A stretch of 64,000 bases of DNA, taken from the NCBI RefSeq assembly GCF_905171765.1, contig NC_053392.1, positions 370,803,442-370,867,441 of the forward strand, written 5' to 3'. The notes under the pieces were generated by a model. It saw only the letters and a list, made by a program, of their open reading frames with translations, did no database searches and was not told the DNA's origin. Shown in pieces: positions 1 to 10,796 of the stretch. The position numbers and the translations under genes are program-made. The stretch comes from Bufo bufo. Lineage: Eukaryota; Chordata; Amphibia; Anura; Bufonidae. Position 1 is the first letter of the stretch; every line of letters starts with the position of its first letter.

Positions 1-2006
1 TCTACAAGATCATTAATAAATATATTGAAGAGAATAGGGCCCAATACTGACCCCTGAGGTACTCCACTAGTGACAGTGACCCAATCTGAGTATGTACCGT
101 TAATAACCACCCTCTGCTTTCTATCATTGAGCCAGTTACTTACCCACTTACAGACGTTTTCTCCGAGTCCGAGCATTCTCATTTTATATACTAACCTTTT
201 ATGAGGTACAGTGTCAAATGCTTTGGAGAAGTCCAGATACACGACATCCATTGATTTGCCGCTGTCAAGTCTAGTACTTACCTCCTCATAGAAACTGATT
301 AAATTAGTTTGACATGACCGATCCCTCACGAAGCCATGCTGATATGGCGTTATTTGCTTATTTCCGTTGAGATGCTCTAAGATAGCATCTCTCAGAAAAC
401 CTTCAAACAGTTTACCCACAACAGATGTTAAACTTACCGGCCTATAGTTTCCAGGCTCTGTTTTTGGACCCTTTTTGAATATTGGCACCACATTTGCCAT
501 GCGCCAATCCTGTGGGACATTCCCTGTTAGTACAGAGTCCGCAAATATCAGAAATAAGGGTCTGGCTATGACATTACTTAATTCCCTTAGGATACGGGGG
601 TGTATGCCATCCGGTCCTGGCGATTTGTCTATTTTGATTTTTTTAAGTCGCTGTTGTACTTCTTCCTGGGTCAGACAGGACACTTTTAATGGCGAATTTA
701 TTTCAGCATTCAGCATTTCATCTGACAGTTTATTTTCCTCAGTGAATACATTGGAGAAAAAAATATTTAACAGCTTTGCTTTCTCCTCGTCGCTCTCTGC
801 GACTCCCCCCTCATTACTCTTTAAAGGGCCGACACCTTCAGATTTATACTTTTTAACATTTATATAATTGAAGAACATTTTAGGGTTAGTTTTACTCTGT
901 TTGGCAATTAATCTCTCGGTCTCTAGTTTGGCCGCTTTTATTTGTTTTTTACATGTTCTGTTTTTTTCCTTATAGTTTTTCAGTGCTTCCGTGCTACCCT
1001 CCTGTTTTAGGGTTTTATATGCTTTCTTTTTGTCATTTATTGCTTTCTTTACAGTTCTGTTTATCCACATTGGTTTCTTTTTGTTCCTTAACCTTTTATT
1101 CCCATACGGTATGTACCTCTCACAATGAGATTTTAGGATGTTTTTAAAGATATCCCATTTTTTGGCTGTATTTTTATTTTTGAGGACTTTGTCCCAGTTA
1201 GTTAGGCCTATGGCCTCTCTTAGTTGGCTAAATTTAGCTTTTTTGAAGTTTGGTATTTTTGTTTCTCCCTGTAGAAACGCTCTTTTGAATGATAATTGGA
1301 AGGTTATTACTTTATGGTCACTATTTCCCAGGTGTCCCCCAACCTGCACGTCTGTTGTTCTGTCAGGTCTATTGGTTAATATTAAGTCCAGTATGGCCGT
1401 CCCTCTAGTCGGGTCCTGAACCAGTTGGGAGAGATAATGGTCTTTGGTTATTGCCAAGAATCTGTTTCCTTTATGAGATATACAAGTTTCAGTTTCCCAG
1501 TCTATATCTGGGTAGTTGAAGTCCCCCATAATAACCACCTCATTATGATTTGCCGCCTTGTCTATCTCGTTTAGTAGTAGATTTTCTGTGGACTCTGGTA
1601 TATTAGGTGGTTTATAGTAGACTCCTATTAGTAATTTATTGTTGTTTTTAGCTCCATGTATCTCTACCCACAGTGACTCCACATGTTCATGTCCCTCACT
1701 TATATCTTCACGGAGTGTGGGCTTTAGACAAGATTTTACATAAAGGCAGACCCCTCCACCTCTCCGGTTTTGACGATCCTTTCTGAACAGACTGTAACCT
1801 TGTACATTAACTGCCCAGTCATAGCTATCATCCAGCCATGTCTCAGTTATTCCCACTATGTCATAGTCCTCCTCACACATCACTAATTCCAGTTCTCCAG
1901 TTTTATTAGTCAGACTTCTGGCATTAGTATACATACATATGAGAGGTTTATGTATATTTTTTACCCTACACCTTTCCTTCTGAACTGTTCTTGTCCCTCC
2001 TTCCAT
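1..2006 (-). CDS. CR1 ORF2: AP endonuclease plus reverse transcriptase, C-terminus off the window edge
   Basis: This nicks target DNA and copies the LINE RNA onto it (target-primed reverse transcription). Translating the minus strand I found no stop over about 668 codons from the ATG at 2006. The N-terminal endonuclease includes [16 protein letters not shown], the catalytic-region [11 protein letters not shown] near 1510-1530, and GNSDHKVI. The central RT includes [37 protein letters not shown] and [20 protein letters not shown] at the left edge. The YADD box would lie just outside. The frame is also open upstream of 2006 across the end of ORF1, so the true start is uncertain. Confidence 0.85.
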   Translation of the reverse strand, partial: MEGGTRTVQKERCRVKNIHKPLICMYTNARSLTNKTGELELVMCEEDYDIVGITETWLDDSYDWAVNVQGYSLFRKDRQNRRGGGVCLYVKSCLKPTLREDISEGHEHVESLWVEIHGAKNNNKLLIGVYYKPPNIPESTENLLLNEIDKAANHNEVVIMGDFNYPDIDWETETCISHKGNRFLAITKDHYLSQLVQDPTRGTAILDLILTNRPDRTTDVQVGGHLGNSDHKVITFQLSFKRAFLQGETKIPNFKKAKFSQLREAIGLTNWDKVLKNKNTAKKWDIFKNILKSHCERYIPYGNKRLRNKKKPMWINRTVKKAINDKKKAYKTLKQEGSTEALKNYKEKNRTCKKQIKAAKLETERLIAKQSKTNPKMFFNYINVKKYKSEGVGPLKSNEGGVAESDEEKAKLLNIFFSNVFTEENKLSDEMLNAEINSPLKVSCLTQEEVQQRLKKIKIDKSPGPDGIHPRILRELSNVIARPLFLIFADSVLTGNVPQDWRMANVVPIFKKGPKTEPGNYRPVSLTSVVGKLFEGFLRDAILEHLNGNKQITPYQHGFVRDRSCQTNLISFYEEVSTRLDSGKSMDVVYLDFSKAFDTVPHKRLVYKMRMLGLGENVCKWVSNWLNDRKQRVVINGTYSDWVTVTSGVPQGSVLGPILFNIFINDLV

Positions 2007-2092
2007 TTCTCCCCCAGTCCCACTACCTTGCCCCCGGTCTCTATCTGCACTATCTTCCCCTTCTATAGTGTAATTACCCTCCCCCCCAGTCC

Positions 2093-3034
2093 CTAGTTTA
2101 AACACTCCTCCAACCTTCTAGCCATCTTCTTCCCCAACACAGCTGCTCCTTCCCCATTGAGGTGCAGCCCGTCCCTACGATAGAGGCTGTAGCCGACAGC
2201 GAAGTCGGCCCAGTTCTCCAGGAACCCAAACCCCTCCATCCTACACCAGTTCTTGAGCCACTTGTTAATTTCCCTAATCTCCCGCTGCCTTTCTTGTGTG
2301 GCCCGTGGTACCGGTAGTATTTCGGAAAATACTACCTTTGAGGTCCTTGCCCTAAGCTTTTGCCCTAAATCCCTGAAATCATTTTTAAGGACTCTCCACC
2401 TACCCCTAACTTTGTCATTGGTTCCGATATGGACCATGACCGCTGGATCTTCTCCAGCCCCTCCCAGTAATCTGTCAACCCGATCCGCGATATGTCGAAC
2501 TCTAGCGCCAGGAAGACAGCACACTGTTCGGCGATCACGGTCTTTGTGACAGATTTCCCTATCTGTTCCCCTAATAATTGAGTCTCCCACTACCAGCACC
2601 TGTCTGGCCTGCCCTGCTCTCCTGGTCCCCTGCTTACCGGAGCTGACATTCCCCTGACTGGCAGAGGGAGTGTCCGGCTGCGGCAGTGCCGTCCCTGGAC
2701 TGACATCCCCCTCATCTGCCAAACGTGCAAACTTGTTGGGGTGTGTCAGATCAGGGCTAGCCTCCCTGGCACTCTTCCCTCTACCCCGCTTTCTAAATGT
2801 TACCCAGCTAGCTACCTCACTTTCCTCAGCCTCCTCTCTGTCACCCTCTCCCTCATCTACCCCAAAGAGTGCTTGCTCGGTGAGAAGCAAACTTTTTTGC
2901 AAATTGTCAATGCCTCTCAGTGTTGCAACTTGCCCATTTAGAGACTCGATTAGCGATTCCAAACGGGTAATTTGCTCACATCTTGAACAAAGAAATTCAC
3001 CCTGGAACGGCTGTTCCAGGACTGCATACATCAT
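2093..3034 (-). CDS. CR1 ORF1 protein with SGNH/GDSL-like esterase domain
   Basis: The 313-residue protein is intact. An N-terminal CSRC pair and a short heptad-like segment (residues 17-55) suggest a self-association region, followed by an acidic and low-complexity linker (56-140). The C-terminal half has the SGNH hydrolase signature: VVGDSIIRG with Ser152, HIGTND with Asn206, and DGLHLN with Asp288/His291. CR1 and L3-type LINEs are known to carry such an esterase in ORF1, where it is thought to support retrotransposition by RNA or membrane binding. It lies directly upstream of ORF2 (stop at 2093, ORF2 ATG 87 bases on). A host GDSL hydrolase is unlikely given this context. Confidence 0.88.
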   Translation of the reverse strand: MMYAVLEQPFQGEFLCSRCEQITRLESLIESLNGQVATLRGIDNLQKSLLLTEQALFGVDEGEGDREEAEESEVASWVTFRKRGRGKSAREASPDLTHPNKFARLADEGDVSPGTALPQPDTPSASQGNVSSGKQGTRRAGQARQVLVVGDSIIRGTDREICHKDRDRRTVCCLPGARVRHIADRVDRLLGGAGEDPAVMVHIGTNDKVRGRWRVLKNDFRDLGQKLRARTSKVVFSEILPVPRATQERQREIREINKWLKNWCRMEGFGFLENWADFAVGYSLYRRDGLHLNGEGAAVLGKKMARRLEECLN

Positions 3035-3075
3035 GCAAGATGTGCACTGGACTGCGTTGTCAATTGTGCGTTGTC

Positions 3076-3308
3076 AAGTGAAGATACTAAAGCAAGAGCT
3101 ACAACTGAAATGAGAACTATAATCCACGCCCTACAATAGGAGGAGGGGTGATATAAAGAGAGGGAAATCAAACGCATGAGGAACAGCTGGGAGGAAGGAA
3201 ACCAAAAGTAAACAGAGCAGTGAGAACTCCTCCCAGCTCTAGTAGTGAAATCATCACAGGGGTGGAGAAACAGAGCTGTGAGAACGTCCCAAAGCTCTGG
3301 TAGTGACA
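3076..3308 (-). repeat. Truncated 3' LTR of gypsy element G1
   Basis: These 233 bases match the right-hand LTR (7983-8060 joined to 10052-10204) almost base for base. The outer end is TGTCAC on the minus strand, next to the polypurine tract. The other end is cut off at 3076 by the CR1 5' end. Around 3148-3160 the LTR contains the uninterrupted TA site that in the right LTR is occupied by the Tc1, so this is a natural empty site for that insertion. Confidence 0.88.
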
Positions 3309-5938
3309 GTACCCCCCCCCCCCTCTACGAGTGGACTCCGGACACCCAGGACCCACCTTCTCAGGATGAGCCCTATGAAATGCCCTGATGAGGCGAGTGG
3401 CTTTAATGTCCGACACCGGAACCCACATCCTCTCCTCAGGACCATAACCCTTCCAATGAACGAGGTACTGAAGAGAACCGCGGACAATGCGAGAGTCCAC
3501 AATTCTGGAAACCTCAAACTCCAGATTGGCATCAACCAAAATCGGAGGAGGAGGCAAAGAGGAGGGTACCGTGGGCTGGACATATGGTTTTAAGAGAGAT
3601 CTGTGAAATACATTATGTATCTTCCAAACCCGTGGAAGATCAAGACGGAAGGCAACAGGATTGATGACTGACAAGATTTTATAAGGCCCAATAAACTTGG
3701 GACCCAATTTCCAGGAGGGAACCTTCAGTTTAATGTTTCTTGTAGACAACCACACCAGATCACCCACATTCAGGTCCGGACCAGGCACACGTCTCTTATC
3801 AGCCACACGCCTATACCTCTCACTCATTTTTTTAAGATTACTCTGAATCTTTTGCCAAATGGTAGACAAAGACGAGGAAAATCTCTCCTCCTCAGGTAAA
3901 CCAGAAAGAGCCCCTCCCGAGAATGTCCCAAACTGCGGATGGAACCCATATGCACCAAAGAATGGTGACTTATCAGAAGATTCCTGACGACGGTTGTTCA
4001 GAGCAAACTCAGCAAGAGGGAGAAATGAACACCAATCCTCCTGGTTCTCTGCCACAAAACAGCGCAAATATGTTTCCAGATTCTGATTGAGGCGCTCAGT
4101 CTGACCATTCGACTGCGGGTGAAAAGCAGAAGAGAAGGACAGCCGAACCCCCAGGCGAGAACAGAAAGCCTTCCAGAACCTGGACACAAACTGCGTGCCT
4201 CTATCGGAAACAATATCAGAGGGAATGCCGTTCAATTTAACAATATGGTCGACAAAAGCTTGCGCCAACGTTTTAGCATTGGGTAAACCAGGGAAAGGTA
4301 CGAAATGAGCCATCTTGCTAAAACGGTCCACCACCACCAGGATCACCGACTTCCCCGAGGAACGAGGAAGATCCGTGATAAAGTCCATGGACAGGTGTGT
4401 CCAAGGACGGGAAGGTATGGGTAACGGGAGAAGGGAACCTGAAGGCCGTGAACGAGGGACCTTAGCGCGAGCGCACGTCTCACAAGCAGCCACAAAACCC
4501 TCCACCGACTTACGAAGAGCCGGCCACCAAAATCTCCGAGCAATGAGATCTACCGTGGCTCTACTCCCGGGGTGACCAGCAAGAACCGTATCATGATGCT
4601 CCTTAAAGAGTTTGTGACGTAGCTCAGGAGGCACGAACAACTTCCCAGAAGGACAACGGGCAGGTGCCTCAGTCTGGGCAGCCTGGACCTCGGCCTCCAA
4701 ATCGGAATATAGAGCAGAAACAACTACCCCCTCCGCCAAAATGGGACCCGGGTCCTCGGAGTTTCCTCCTCCCGGAAAACAGCGAGAGACAGCATCAGCC
4801 TTCACATTTTTTATCCCAGGTCGGAATGTAACAACAAAATTGAATCTGGAGAAGAACAGAGACCATCTGGCCTGTCTCGGATTCATACGCCTGGCCGACT
4901 CCAAGTATGCCAAATTCTTATGGTCGGTAAAAACGGTGATAGGGTGCCTGGCCCCCTCCAACCAATGGCGCCATTCCTCGAAAGCCAACTTGATGGCCAA
5001 CAACTCCCTATCTCCCACATCATAGTTTCTCTCTGCCGGGGAGAGTTTTTTAGAGAAAAAGGCACAGGGTCGCCATTTGGCAGGAGAAGGGCCCTGGGAC
5101 AAAACCGCACCCACACCCACACCCACCTCGGAAGCATCCACCTCAACAATAAAAGGTAAGGAAACATCGGGATGCACCAAGACGGGAGCAGACGCAAAAC
5201 TCTCTTTAATCTTAGAAAAGGCTGCAAGCGCCTCCTCCGACCAAGAGGAAAAATCCGCCCCCTTTTTTGTCATGTCAGTGAGGGGTTTGACAACAGAGGA
5301 ATAATTCAAAATGAACTTTCTGTAATAGTTCGCAAAACCCAGAAAGCGCATCAATGCCTTCTGATTCTCAGGAAGCTCCCACTCAAGTACAGCACGGACC
5401 TTCTCCGGATCCATGCGAAAACCAGAAGCAGAGAGGAGAAAACCCAGAAATTGAATCTCCGATACCCTAAAAAGACATTTCTCCAGCTTGGCGTACAATT
5501 TATTTTCCCGCAGAATCTGCAGAACCTGAAAAAGATGATCCTGATGGGTCTGAACATCAGGGGAAAAAATCAAAATATCATCAAGATACACCAATACAAA
5601 TTTCCCCATTAAATGGTAGAAAATACTATTAACAAAATGCTGAAAGACGGCCGGAGCATTCATCAGGCCGAAAGGCATAACGAGATTCTCGAAATGCCCG
5701 TTAGGGGTATTAAAGGCCGATTTCCATTCATCCCCCTCTCTGACCCTGACCAGGTTGTACGCGCCTCTCAAATCCAATTTGGAAAACACCTTGGCCCCAA
5801 CAATTTGGTTGAAGAGGTCCGGGATCAGAGGGAGGGGATAGGGATCGCGAATCGTGATACGGTTCAGCTCCCTAAAATCTAGGCAAGGTCTCAGAGAGCC
5901 ATCTTTTTTTTTAACAAAAAAAAACCCGCGGCCACAGG
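3168..5938 (-). pseudogene. Gypsy G1 pol: RT, RNase H, integrase, chromodomain (frameshifted at its start)
   Basis: From 5789 an 873-codon frame is open. It contains RT with YLDD at residues 68-71, RNase H (FIVEVDASEVGVG, then TDHKNLAYL), an integrase zinc finger (H-H-C-C around residues 400-440), and the integrase core with SMDFITDL, SDRGTQF and HPQSNGQTERLNQ carrying the D-D-E residues. A chromodomain follows (FEVSRIVDSRI to YLVHWKGYGPEERMW). Chromodomains in such integrases are known to steer insertion toward histone-marked chromatin. Upstream codons (GFF, KKDGSLRPCLDFR) are joined only across a T run one base short at 5916-5924. The frame runs on past the polypurine tract into the LTR, so the natural stop has been lost or shifted. 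Confidence 0.88.
3311..3326 (-). other. Polypurine tract of gypsy element G1
   Basis: On the minus strand, GAG followed by a run of 12 G directly precedes the LTR start TGTCAC. This is the position where plus-strand DNA synthesis is primed in LTR retroelements. The G run is prone to sequencing or replication length errors. Confidence 0.7.
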
Positions 5939-7539
5939 TTACTTTGAGGGACGAATATGCCCCTTATCGAGACTCTCGGAGATATAAGTTCGCATTGCGA
6001 TTCTTTCCGGTTGTGAGAGATTGTAGAGGCGTGCTTTTGGCAGCTTGGCGCCGGGAATGAGGTTAATGGGACAGTCAAACTCCCGGTGAGGAGGTAGCTC
6101 CTGAACACCGCTCTCGGAAAACACGTCCGAGAAATCAGAGAGAAATGATGGCACAGTTTTAGTAGACACCTCTGCAAAAGTCGCTGTGAGACAATTCTCT
6201 CTACAAAAGTCACTCCACTCATTTATTTGCCTTCCTTGCCAATCAATAGTGGGGTTATGTCTAGTGAGCCAGGGTAACCCCAAAACTAGAGGAGAAGGCA
6301 ATCCGTTAAGGACAAAACAAGATATATCCTCCACATGAGTGTCACCAACAGCTAGCCGGATATTGTGAACAATGCCCTTCAGAGATCTCTGTGAGAGTGG
6401 AGCAGAGTCAATAGCAAAAACAGGTATATCCTTTTCTAATGTGCAAACCTGAAAACCATGCATGGCTACAAATTGAGTGTCAATAAGATTGACGGCCGCT
6501 CCACTATCGACAAAAATCTCACAAGAAATGACTTTGCTCTCTAGCGCCACCTTGGCAGACAGGAGAAAACGGGAACTGCAGGTCAGAGGAAAAGCATCAA
6601 TTCCTACATCAACTTTGCCCAAAGTAGCAGATGAAGCAGAACTTGATGATTTACCTTTTGAGGTTTTTCTCTTATTATCGCTCTTAGTACAGTTCAAGAA
6701 TCTCCTAGACGGACAAACATTTGCCAAATGACCTATGCCCCCACAACAAAAACACACCATACTCTGAGGACTAAATCTTCTTTTATCAGGGGCAAGTCGA
6801 CCTAGCTGCATGGGCTCCTCCTCAGAGGGGAGCGAGACAGGATGAGGCCCCTGCACACTGAATGAGTCCGCACCACTGCCCCTAGACTGACAATGGCTGG
6901 ACAGAGAGGTCTCGTTTCTTTCTCTTAGACGCCTGTCAAGGCGCACCGCCAATGACATGGCAGACTCTAAGGACGTTGGTCTCTCATGGAAAGCAAACGC
7001 ATCTTTCAATCTCTCTGAGAGACCATGACAGAACTGACTCCGAGTGCAGCATCATTCCAACCCGAATCAGCTGCCCATCTCCGAAATTCAGAACAATAAA
7101 GCTCCGCAGACAGTTTGTTCTGGCATAAAACACGTAAGTTAGATTCGGCCAGAGCAACACGATCCGGGTCATCATAAATCTGCCCCAGGGCCACAAAAAA
7201 TCTTTCCACGGATCGAAGGGAGGGATCCCCTGATGGCAGCGAAAAAGCCCAAGTCTGAGCATTACCCCTGAGCAGGGAGATGACAATCCTCACCCTCTGC
7301 TCCTGATTACCAGAGGAGTGGGGACACAAGCAAAAATGGAGTTTGCATGCCTCTCTGAAGCGAACAAAATTCTCACTGCCCCCGGAGAACGTTTCCGGAA
7401 GTGAAACCTTTGGCTCGCAACAGACTCCATGAGCCGGAGCAGAGCCCAATGCTTGAAGCTGAGTCATAGATTGACGGAGATCCGCTACTTCCAAAGAAAG
7501 ACCCTGCATGCGGTCAACCAGGCCAGAAAGCGGATCCAT
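5939..7539 (-). pseudogene. Gypsy G1 gag, zinc knuckle and protease, with frameshift and stop
   Basis: Gag starts at ATG 7539 (MDPLSGLVDRMQGL), 31 bases inside the LTR. The first frame (177 codons) ends at 7006. The next frame is open from about 7045 to 5939. Homology-like context (SQFCHGLSERLKDAF) shows the switch is a single lost base near 7042. The second part carries a CCHC zinc knuckle (CFCCGGIGHLANVC, residues 86-99 of that frame) for RNA packaging, an aspartic protease (VDSGAAVNLID) and the start of RT (GHIRPSK). It is then ended by TAA at 5939-5941. The protein is therefore not producible from this copy without recoding or repair. Confidence 0.85.
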
Positions 7540-8286
7540 GTAAAAAAAGGACGGTTTTGGTGGATTATAATGTCACGGCTGTATGTGAGCAACAACAGTA
7601 TACACAGTAAAAGAGCTACTAACCGGACCCAAACTAGGGAGGATAAAGGGTGACCCCTGTCCGACCCTCAAAGCTCTCCCTATTCTGCTAAAGCACATGC
7701 CCGGATCCAAATGGCGGAACGAGGCATGCCCACGTGCCTAAGACTGATGACCACTGAAACCCCTACAATAGTGGAAGGGGCACGGCCACCGGTGCCCTAC
7801 TCAGTATATGGAGGGAACCGTGGCCACCTCAGATCCAGTCAGAAAATAATCAGGTACACAACAATGTCTGTACACTTAGCTGAAGGTGTTGCAGCCGCAG
7901 AGAAGACGGATCCAAGGACAGCTGGCAATATCCGGAGTGCTTGCTGCAGCAGAACACAGGTCCAGTGAACTGATAGCTACAAGTGAAGATACTAAAGCAA
8001 GAGCTACAACTGAAATGAGAACTATAATCCACGCCCTACAATAGGAGGAGGGGTGATATACAGTGGGGGAAATAATTATTTGACCCCTCACTGATTTTGT
8101 AAGTTTGTCCAATGACAAAGAAATGAAAAGTCTCAGAACAGTATCATTTCAATGGTAGGTTTATTGTAACAGTGGCAGATAGCACATCAAAAGGAAAATC
8201 GAAAAAATAACTTTAAATAAAAGATAGCAACTGATTTGCATTTCATTGAGTGAAATAAGTATTTGAACCCTCTAACAAAAAAAGAC

Positions 8287-9309
8287 TTAATACTTGGTGG
8301 AAAAACCCTTGTTTGCAAGCACAGAGGTCAAACGTTTCTTGTAATTGATGACCAAGTTTGCGCACATTTTAGGAGGAATGTTGGTCCACTCCTCTTTGCA
8401 GATCATCTCTAAATCCCTAAGGTTTCGAGGCTGTCTCTGTGCAACTCTGAGCTTGAGCTCCCTCCATAGGTTTTCGATTGGATTAAGGTCCGGAGACTGA
8501 CTAGGCCACTCCATGACCTTAATGTGCTTCTTCTTGAGCCACTCCTTTGTTGCCTTTGCTGTATGTTTTGGGTCATTGTCGTGCTGGAACACCCATCCAC
8601 GACCCATTTTCAGTTTCCTGGCAGAGGGAAGGAGGTTGTCGCTCAGGATTTCACGATACATGGCTCCGTCCATTTTCCCGTTTATGCGAATAAGTTGTCC
8701 TGTGCCCTTAGCAGAAAAACACCCCCAAAGCAAAATGTTTCCACCCCCATGCTTGACGGTGGGGACGGTGTTTTGGGGGTCATAGGCAGCATTTTTCTTC
8801 CTCCAAACACAGCGAGTTGAGTTAATGCCAAAGAGCTCTATTTTGGTCTCATCAGACCACAGCACCTTCTCCCAGTCACTCTCTGAATCATTCAGGTGTT
8901 CATTGGCAAACTTCAGACGGGCCTGCACATGTGCCTTCCTGAGCAGGGGGACCTTGCGAGCCCTGCAGGATTTTAATCCATTGCGGTGTAATGTGTTTCC
9001 AATGGTTTTCTTGGTGACTGTGGTCCCTGCTAATTTGAGGTCATTAACTAACTCCTCCCGTGTAGTTCTAGGATGCTTTTTCACCTTTCTCAGAACCATT
9101 GACACCCCACGAGGTGAGATCTTGCGTGGAGCCCCAGAGCGAGGTCGATTGATGGTCATTTTGTGCTCCTTCCATTTTCGAACAATCGCACCAACAGTTG
9201 TCACCTTCTCTCCCAGCTTCTTGCTAATGGTTTTGTAGCCCATTCCAGCCTTGTGCAGGTCTACAATTTTGTCTCTGACATCCTTGGACAGCTCTTTGGT
9301 CTTTCCCAT
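8287..9309 (-). CDS. Tc1 transposase, intact, DD34E
   Basis: The protein has 340 residues, the usual size for vertebrate Tc1 transposases of the Sleeping Beauty/Passport type. N-terminal paired-like helix-turn-helix DNA-binding regions cover about residues 1-110 ([20 protein letters not shown], then [10 protein letters not shown]). The catalytic triad is visible: Asp153 in LWSDETK, Asp244 in [11 protein letters not shown] and Glu279 in NPIENLW, with 34 residues between the last two. The glycine-rich [12 protein letters not shown] box is present. No stop or frameshift is seen, which is rare for a vertebrate Tc1 copy. The reading direction points toward the left terminus. Confidence 0.93.
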   Translation of the reverse strand: MGKTKELSKDVRDKIVDLHKAGMGYKTISKKLGEKVTTVGAIVRKWKEHKMTINRPRSGAPRKISPRGVSMVLRKVKKHPRTTREELVNDLKLAGTTVTKKTIGNTLHRNGLKSCRARKVPLLRKAHVQARLKFANEHLNDSESDWEKVLWSDETKIELFGINSTRCVWRKKNAAYDPQNTVPTVKHGGGNILLWGCFSAKGTGQLIRINGKMDGAMYREILSDNLLPSARKLKMGRGWVFQHDNDPKHTAKATKEWLKKKHIKVMEWPSQSPDLNPIENLWRELKLRVAQRQPRNLRDLEMICKEEWTNIPPKMCANLVINYKKRLTSVLANKGFSTKY

Positions 9310-9417
9310 GTTGGAGAGTTTGGAGTCTGCTTGATTGATTGATTCTGTGGACAGGTGTCTTTTATACAGGTGACTAGTTAAGACAGGTGTCCTTAATGAG
9401 GGTGACTAATTGAGTAT

Positions 9418-9823
9418 AATTCGCATAAACGGGAAAATGGACGGAGCCATGTATCGTGAAATCCTGAGCGACAACCTCCTTCCCTCTGCCAGGAAACTGA
9501 AAATGGGTCGTGGATGGGTGTTCCAGCACGACAATGACCCAAAACATACAGCAAAGGCAACAAAGGAGTGGCTCAAGAAGAAGCACATTAAGGTCATGGA
9601 GTGGCCTAGTCAGTCTCCGGACCTTAATCCAATCGAAAACCTATGGAGGGAGCTCAAGCTCAGAGTTGCACAGAGACAGCCTCGAAACCTTAGGGATTTA
9701 GAGATGATCTGCAAAGAGGAGTGGACCAACATTCCTCCTAAAATGTGCGCAAACTTGGTCATCAATTACAAGAAACGTTTGACCTCTGTGCTTGCAAACA
9801 AGGGTTTTTCCACCAAGTATTAA
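9418..9823 (+). pseudogene. Inverted duplicate of the Tc1 transposase C-terminal part
   Basis: The plus-strand frame encodes the same last 134 residues as the intact transposase ([14 protein letters not shown] to the C-terminal KGFSTKY), including Asp244 and Glu279 equivalents but not Asp153 or the DNA-binding domain. I could find no amino-acid difference from the full copy. The upstream MS codons of the open frame come from the junction and have no meaning. It cannot make an active enzyme. Confidence 0.88.
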
Positions 9824-10204
9824 GTCTTTTTTTGTTAGAGGGTTCAAATACTTATTTCACTCAATGAAATGCAAATCAGTTGCTATCTTTTATTTAAAGT
9901 TATTTTTTCGATTTTCCTTTTGATGTGCTATCTGCCACTGTTACAATAAACCTACCATTGAAATGATACTGTTCTGAGACTTTTCATTTCTTTGTCATTG
10001 GACAAACTTACAAAATCAGTGAGGGGTCAAATAATTATTTCCCCCACTGTAAAGAGAGGGAAATCAAACGCATGAGGAACAGCTGGGAGGAAGGAAACCA
10101 AAAGTAAACAGAGCAGTGAGAACTCCTCCCAGTTATAGTAGTGAAATCATCACAGGGGTGGAGAAACAGAGCTGTGAGAACGTCCCAAAGCTCTGGTAGT
10201 GACA

Positions 10205-10796
10205 CCCTGCATGTGGTCAATCAAGGCTGAAAACGGATTTATGCTTAAGACGGTTTTGGCGGTTTATAATGTCACGGATGGTGTTGCAGAAAACAAGAAG
10301 TAACAAATAAAGATCTGACTAACTTGATCCCAAACTAAGAAACACAAGGGTAAGCCCTATTAAAGCCCTAGATCTCTCCCTGGCTGCTCAGCCCATGCAA
10401 AGATCTCAATGATAGAAAGTTGCATGTCCACGTACCTCGACTGTGTGACACTTGAACACCCTATAAAAGTGAGGGGACACGACCACCGACTCCCTGCACT
10501 TAATACGGAGGGAGTCAGGGTCACCTAGAATCAAGTCAACAGGAAAACACAATACAGATTGGACTTATCTTGAGGAACCAGCAGTAGCAACTTCAAGCAG
10601 TGAAACCAATCCAGGAAGTAGTATAAACCGCAAGATGAGGCAGTATGGGAGGAGATATATAGGGAGGCAATCACTGCTAATAGATGACAGCTGGGAGAGG
10701 GAGAAGAGATGTCAAAGCGAAAGCAAAACAAAAGAACATCATGCAGGAGGTACTGAAGAACGTCTGTCAGAACTCCTCAGAGATCTGGCGGTGACA
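10205..10796 (-). mobile_element. 5' remnant of an older related gypsy element (G2): LTR, leader, gag start
   Basis: An LTR with TGTCAC...GTGACA ends spans 10270-10796. Between it and 10204 lies a leader and about 13 gag codons that parallel those of G1 (leader GGTTTATAA next to the LTR, then a counterpart of the G1 codons DRMQG). The gag ATG is changed to ATA. G1 entered right after these codons, so the remainder of G2 should lie to the left, beyond the window. Confidence 0.78.

Larger units (their letters stand above)
1..3075 (-). mobile_element. CR1-type non-LTR retrotransposon, 5' end complete, 3' end outside the window
   Basis: On the minus strand this holds an ORF1 with an SGNH-esterase domain followed by an endonuclease/reverse transcriptase ORF2, the layout known for CR1 LINEs. 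The 5' boundary is placed at 3075 because from 3076 rightwards the sequence matches the gypsy LTR that recurs near 7983. The element therefore lies in, or truncates, that LTR. The 5' leader before ORF1 is only about 40 bases. Neither ORF shows a disabling lesion inside the window, which suggests a young copy. The 3' end and target duplication cannot be seen. Confidence 0.85.
8061..10049. mobile_element. Double-ended (palindromic) Tc1 transposon
   Basis: Both ends read CAGTGGGGGAAATAATTATT inward and are flanked by TA (8059-8060, 10050-10051). Instead of distinct left and right halves, the right side (about 9418-10049) is an inverted copy of the left side (8061 to about 8693). The middle (8694-9417) is single-copy and completes the transposase. 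The duplicated coding part is identical at the protein level, so the rearrangement is recent. Both termini are the same transposon end, which may still be recognised by the transposase. Confidence 0.9.
3076..10204 (-). mobile_element. Ty3/gypsy chromodomain retrotransposon (element G1), with a Tc1 inside its 5' LTR
   Basis: Minus-strand order is 5' LTR (10204 to 7571), a short leader, gag, protease, RT, RNase H, integrase, chromodomain, polypurine tract, 3' LTR (3308 to 3076, truncated). That order and the C-terminal chromodomain identify a chromovirus-type Ty3/gypsy element. The two LTRs differ at only about 2 of 233 comparable bases, so the insertion is recent. Lesions are few: a one-base frameshift in gag near 7042, an in-frame stop at 5939-5941 and a one-base loss in a T run at 5916-5924. 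It interrupts the gag start of a related older element (10205-10796). No env gene is present. Confidence 0.9.
7571..10204 (-). repeat. 5' LTR of gypsy G1, split by a Tc1 transposon
   Basis: The LTR pieces are 7571-8060 and 10052-10204, about 643 bases without the insertion, bounded by TGTCAC and GTGACA. The Tc1 occupies 8061-10049 with TA duplicated. On the minus strand the LTR end is followed by a 31-base leader before gag. I saw no standard TGG-type primer binding site there. Confidence 0.85.

Noticed and set aside
2253..3113. Plus-strand open frames opposite CR1 ORF1
   Set aside because: They are antisense shadows of the well-supported esterase ORF1 and contain no motif.
4315..5882. Several plus-strand frames of 70-146 codons opposite gypsy pol
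   Set aside because: Antisense to RT, RNase H and integrase sequences with clear motifs; composition only.
3168..7539. An env gene or endogenous retrovirus
   Set aside because: The domain order, chromodomain and absence of any membrane glycoprotein frame fit a Ty3/gypsy retrotransposon; likewise for 14866-22088.
8513..9238. Plus-strand frames of 90-137 codons in the Tc1
   Set aside because: Antisense of the intact transposase. The repeated [10 protein letters not shown] frame on the other side only reflects the inverted duplication.
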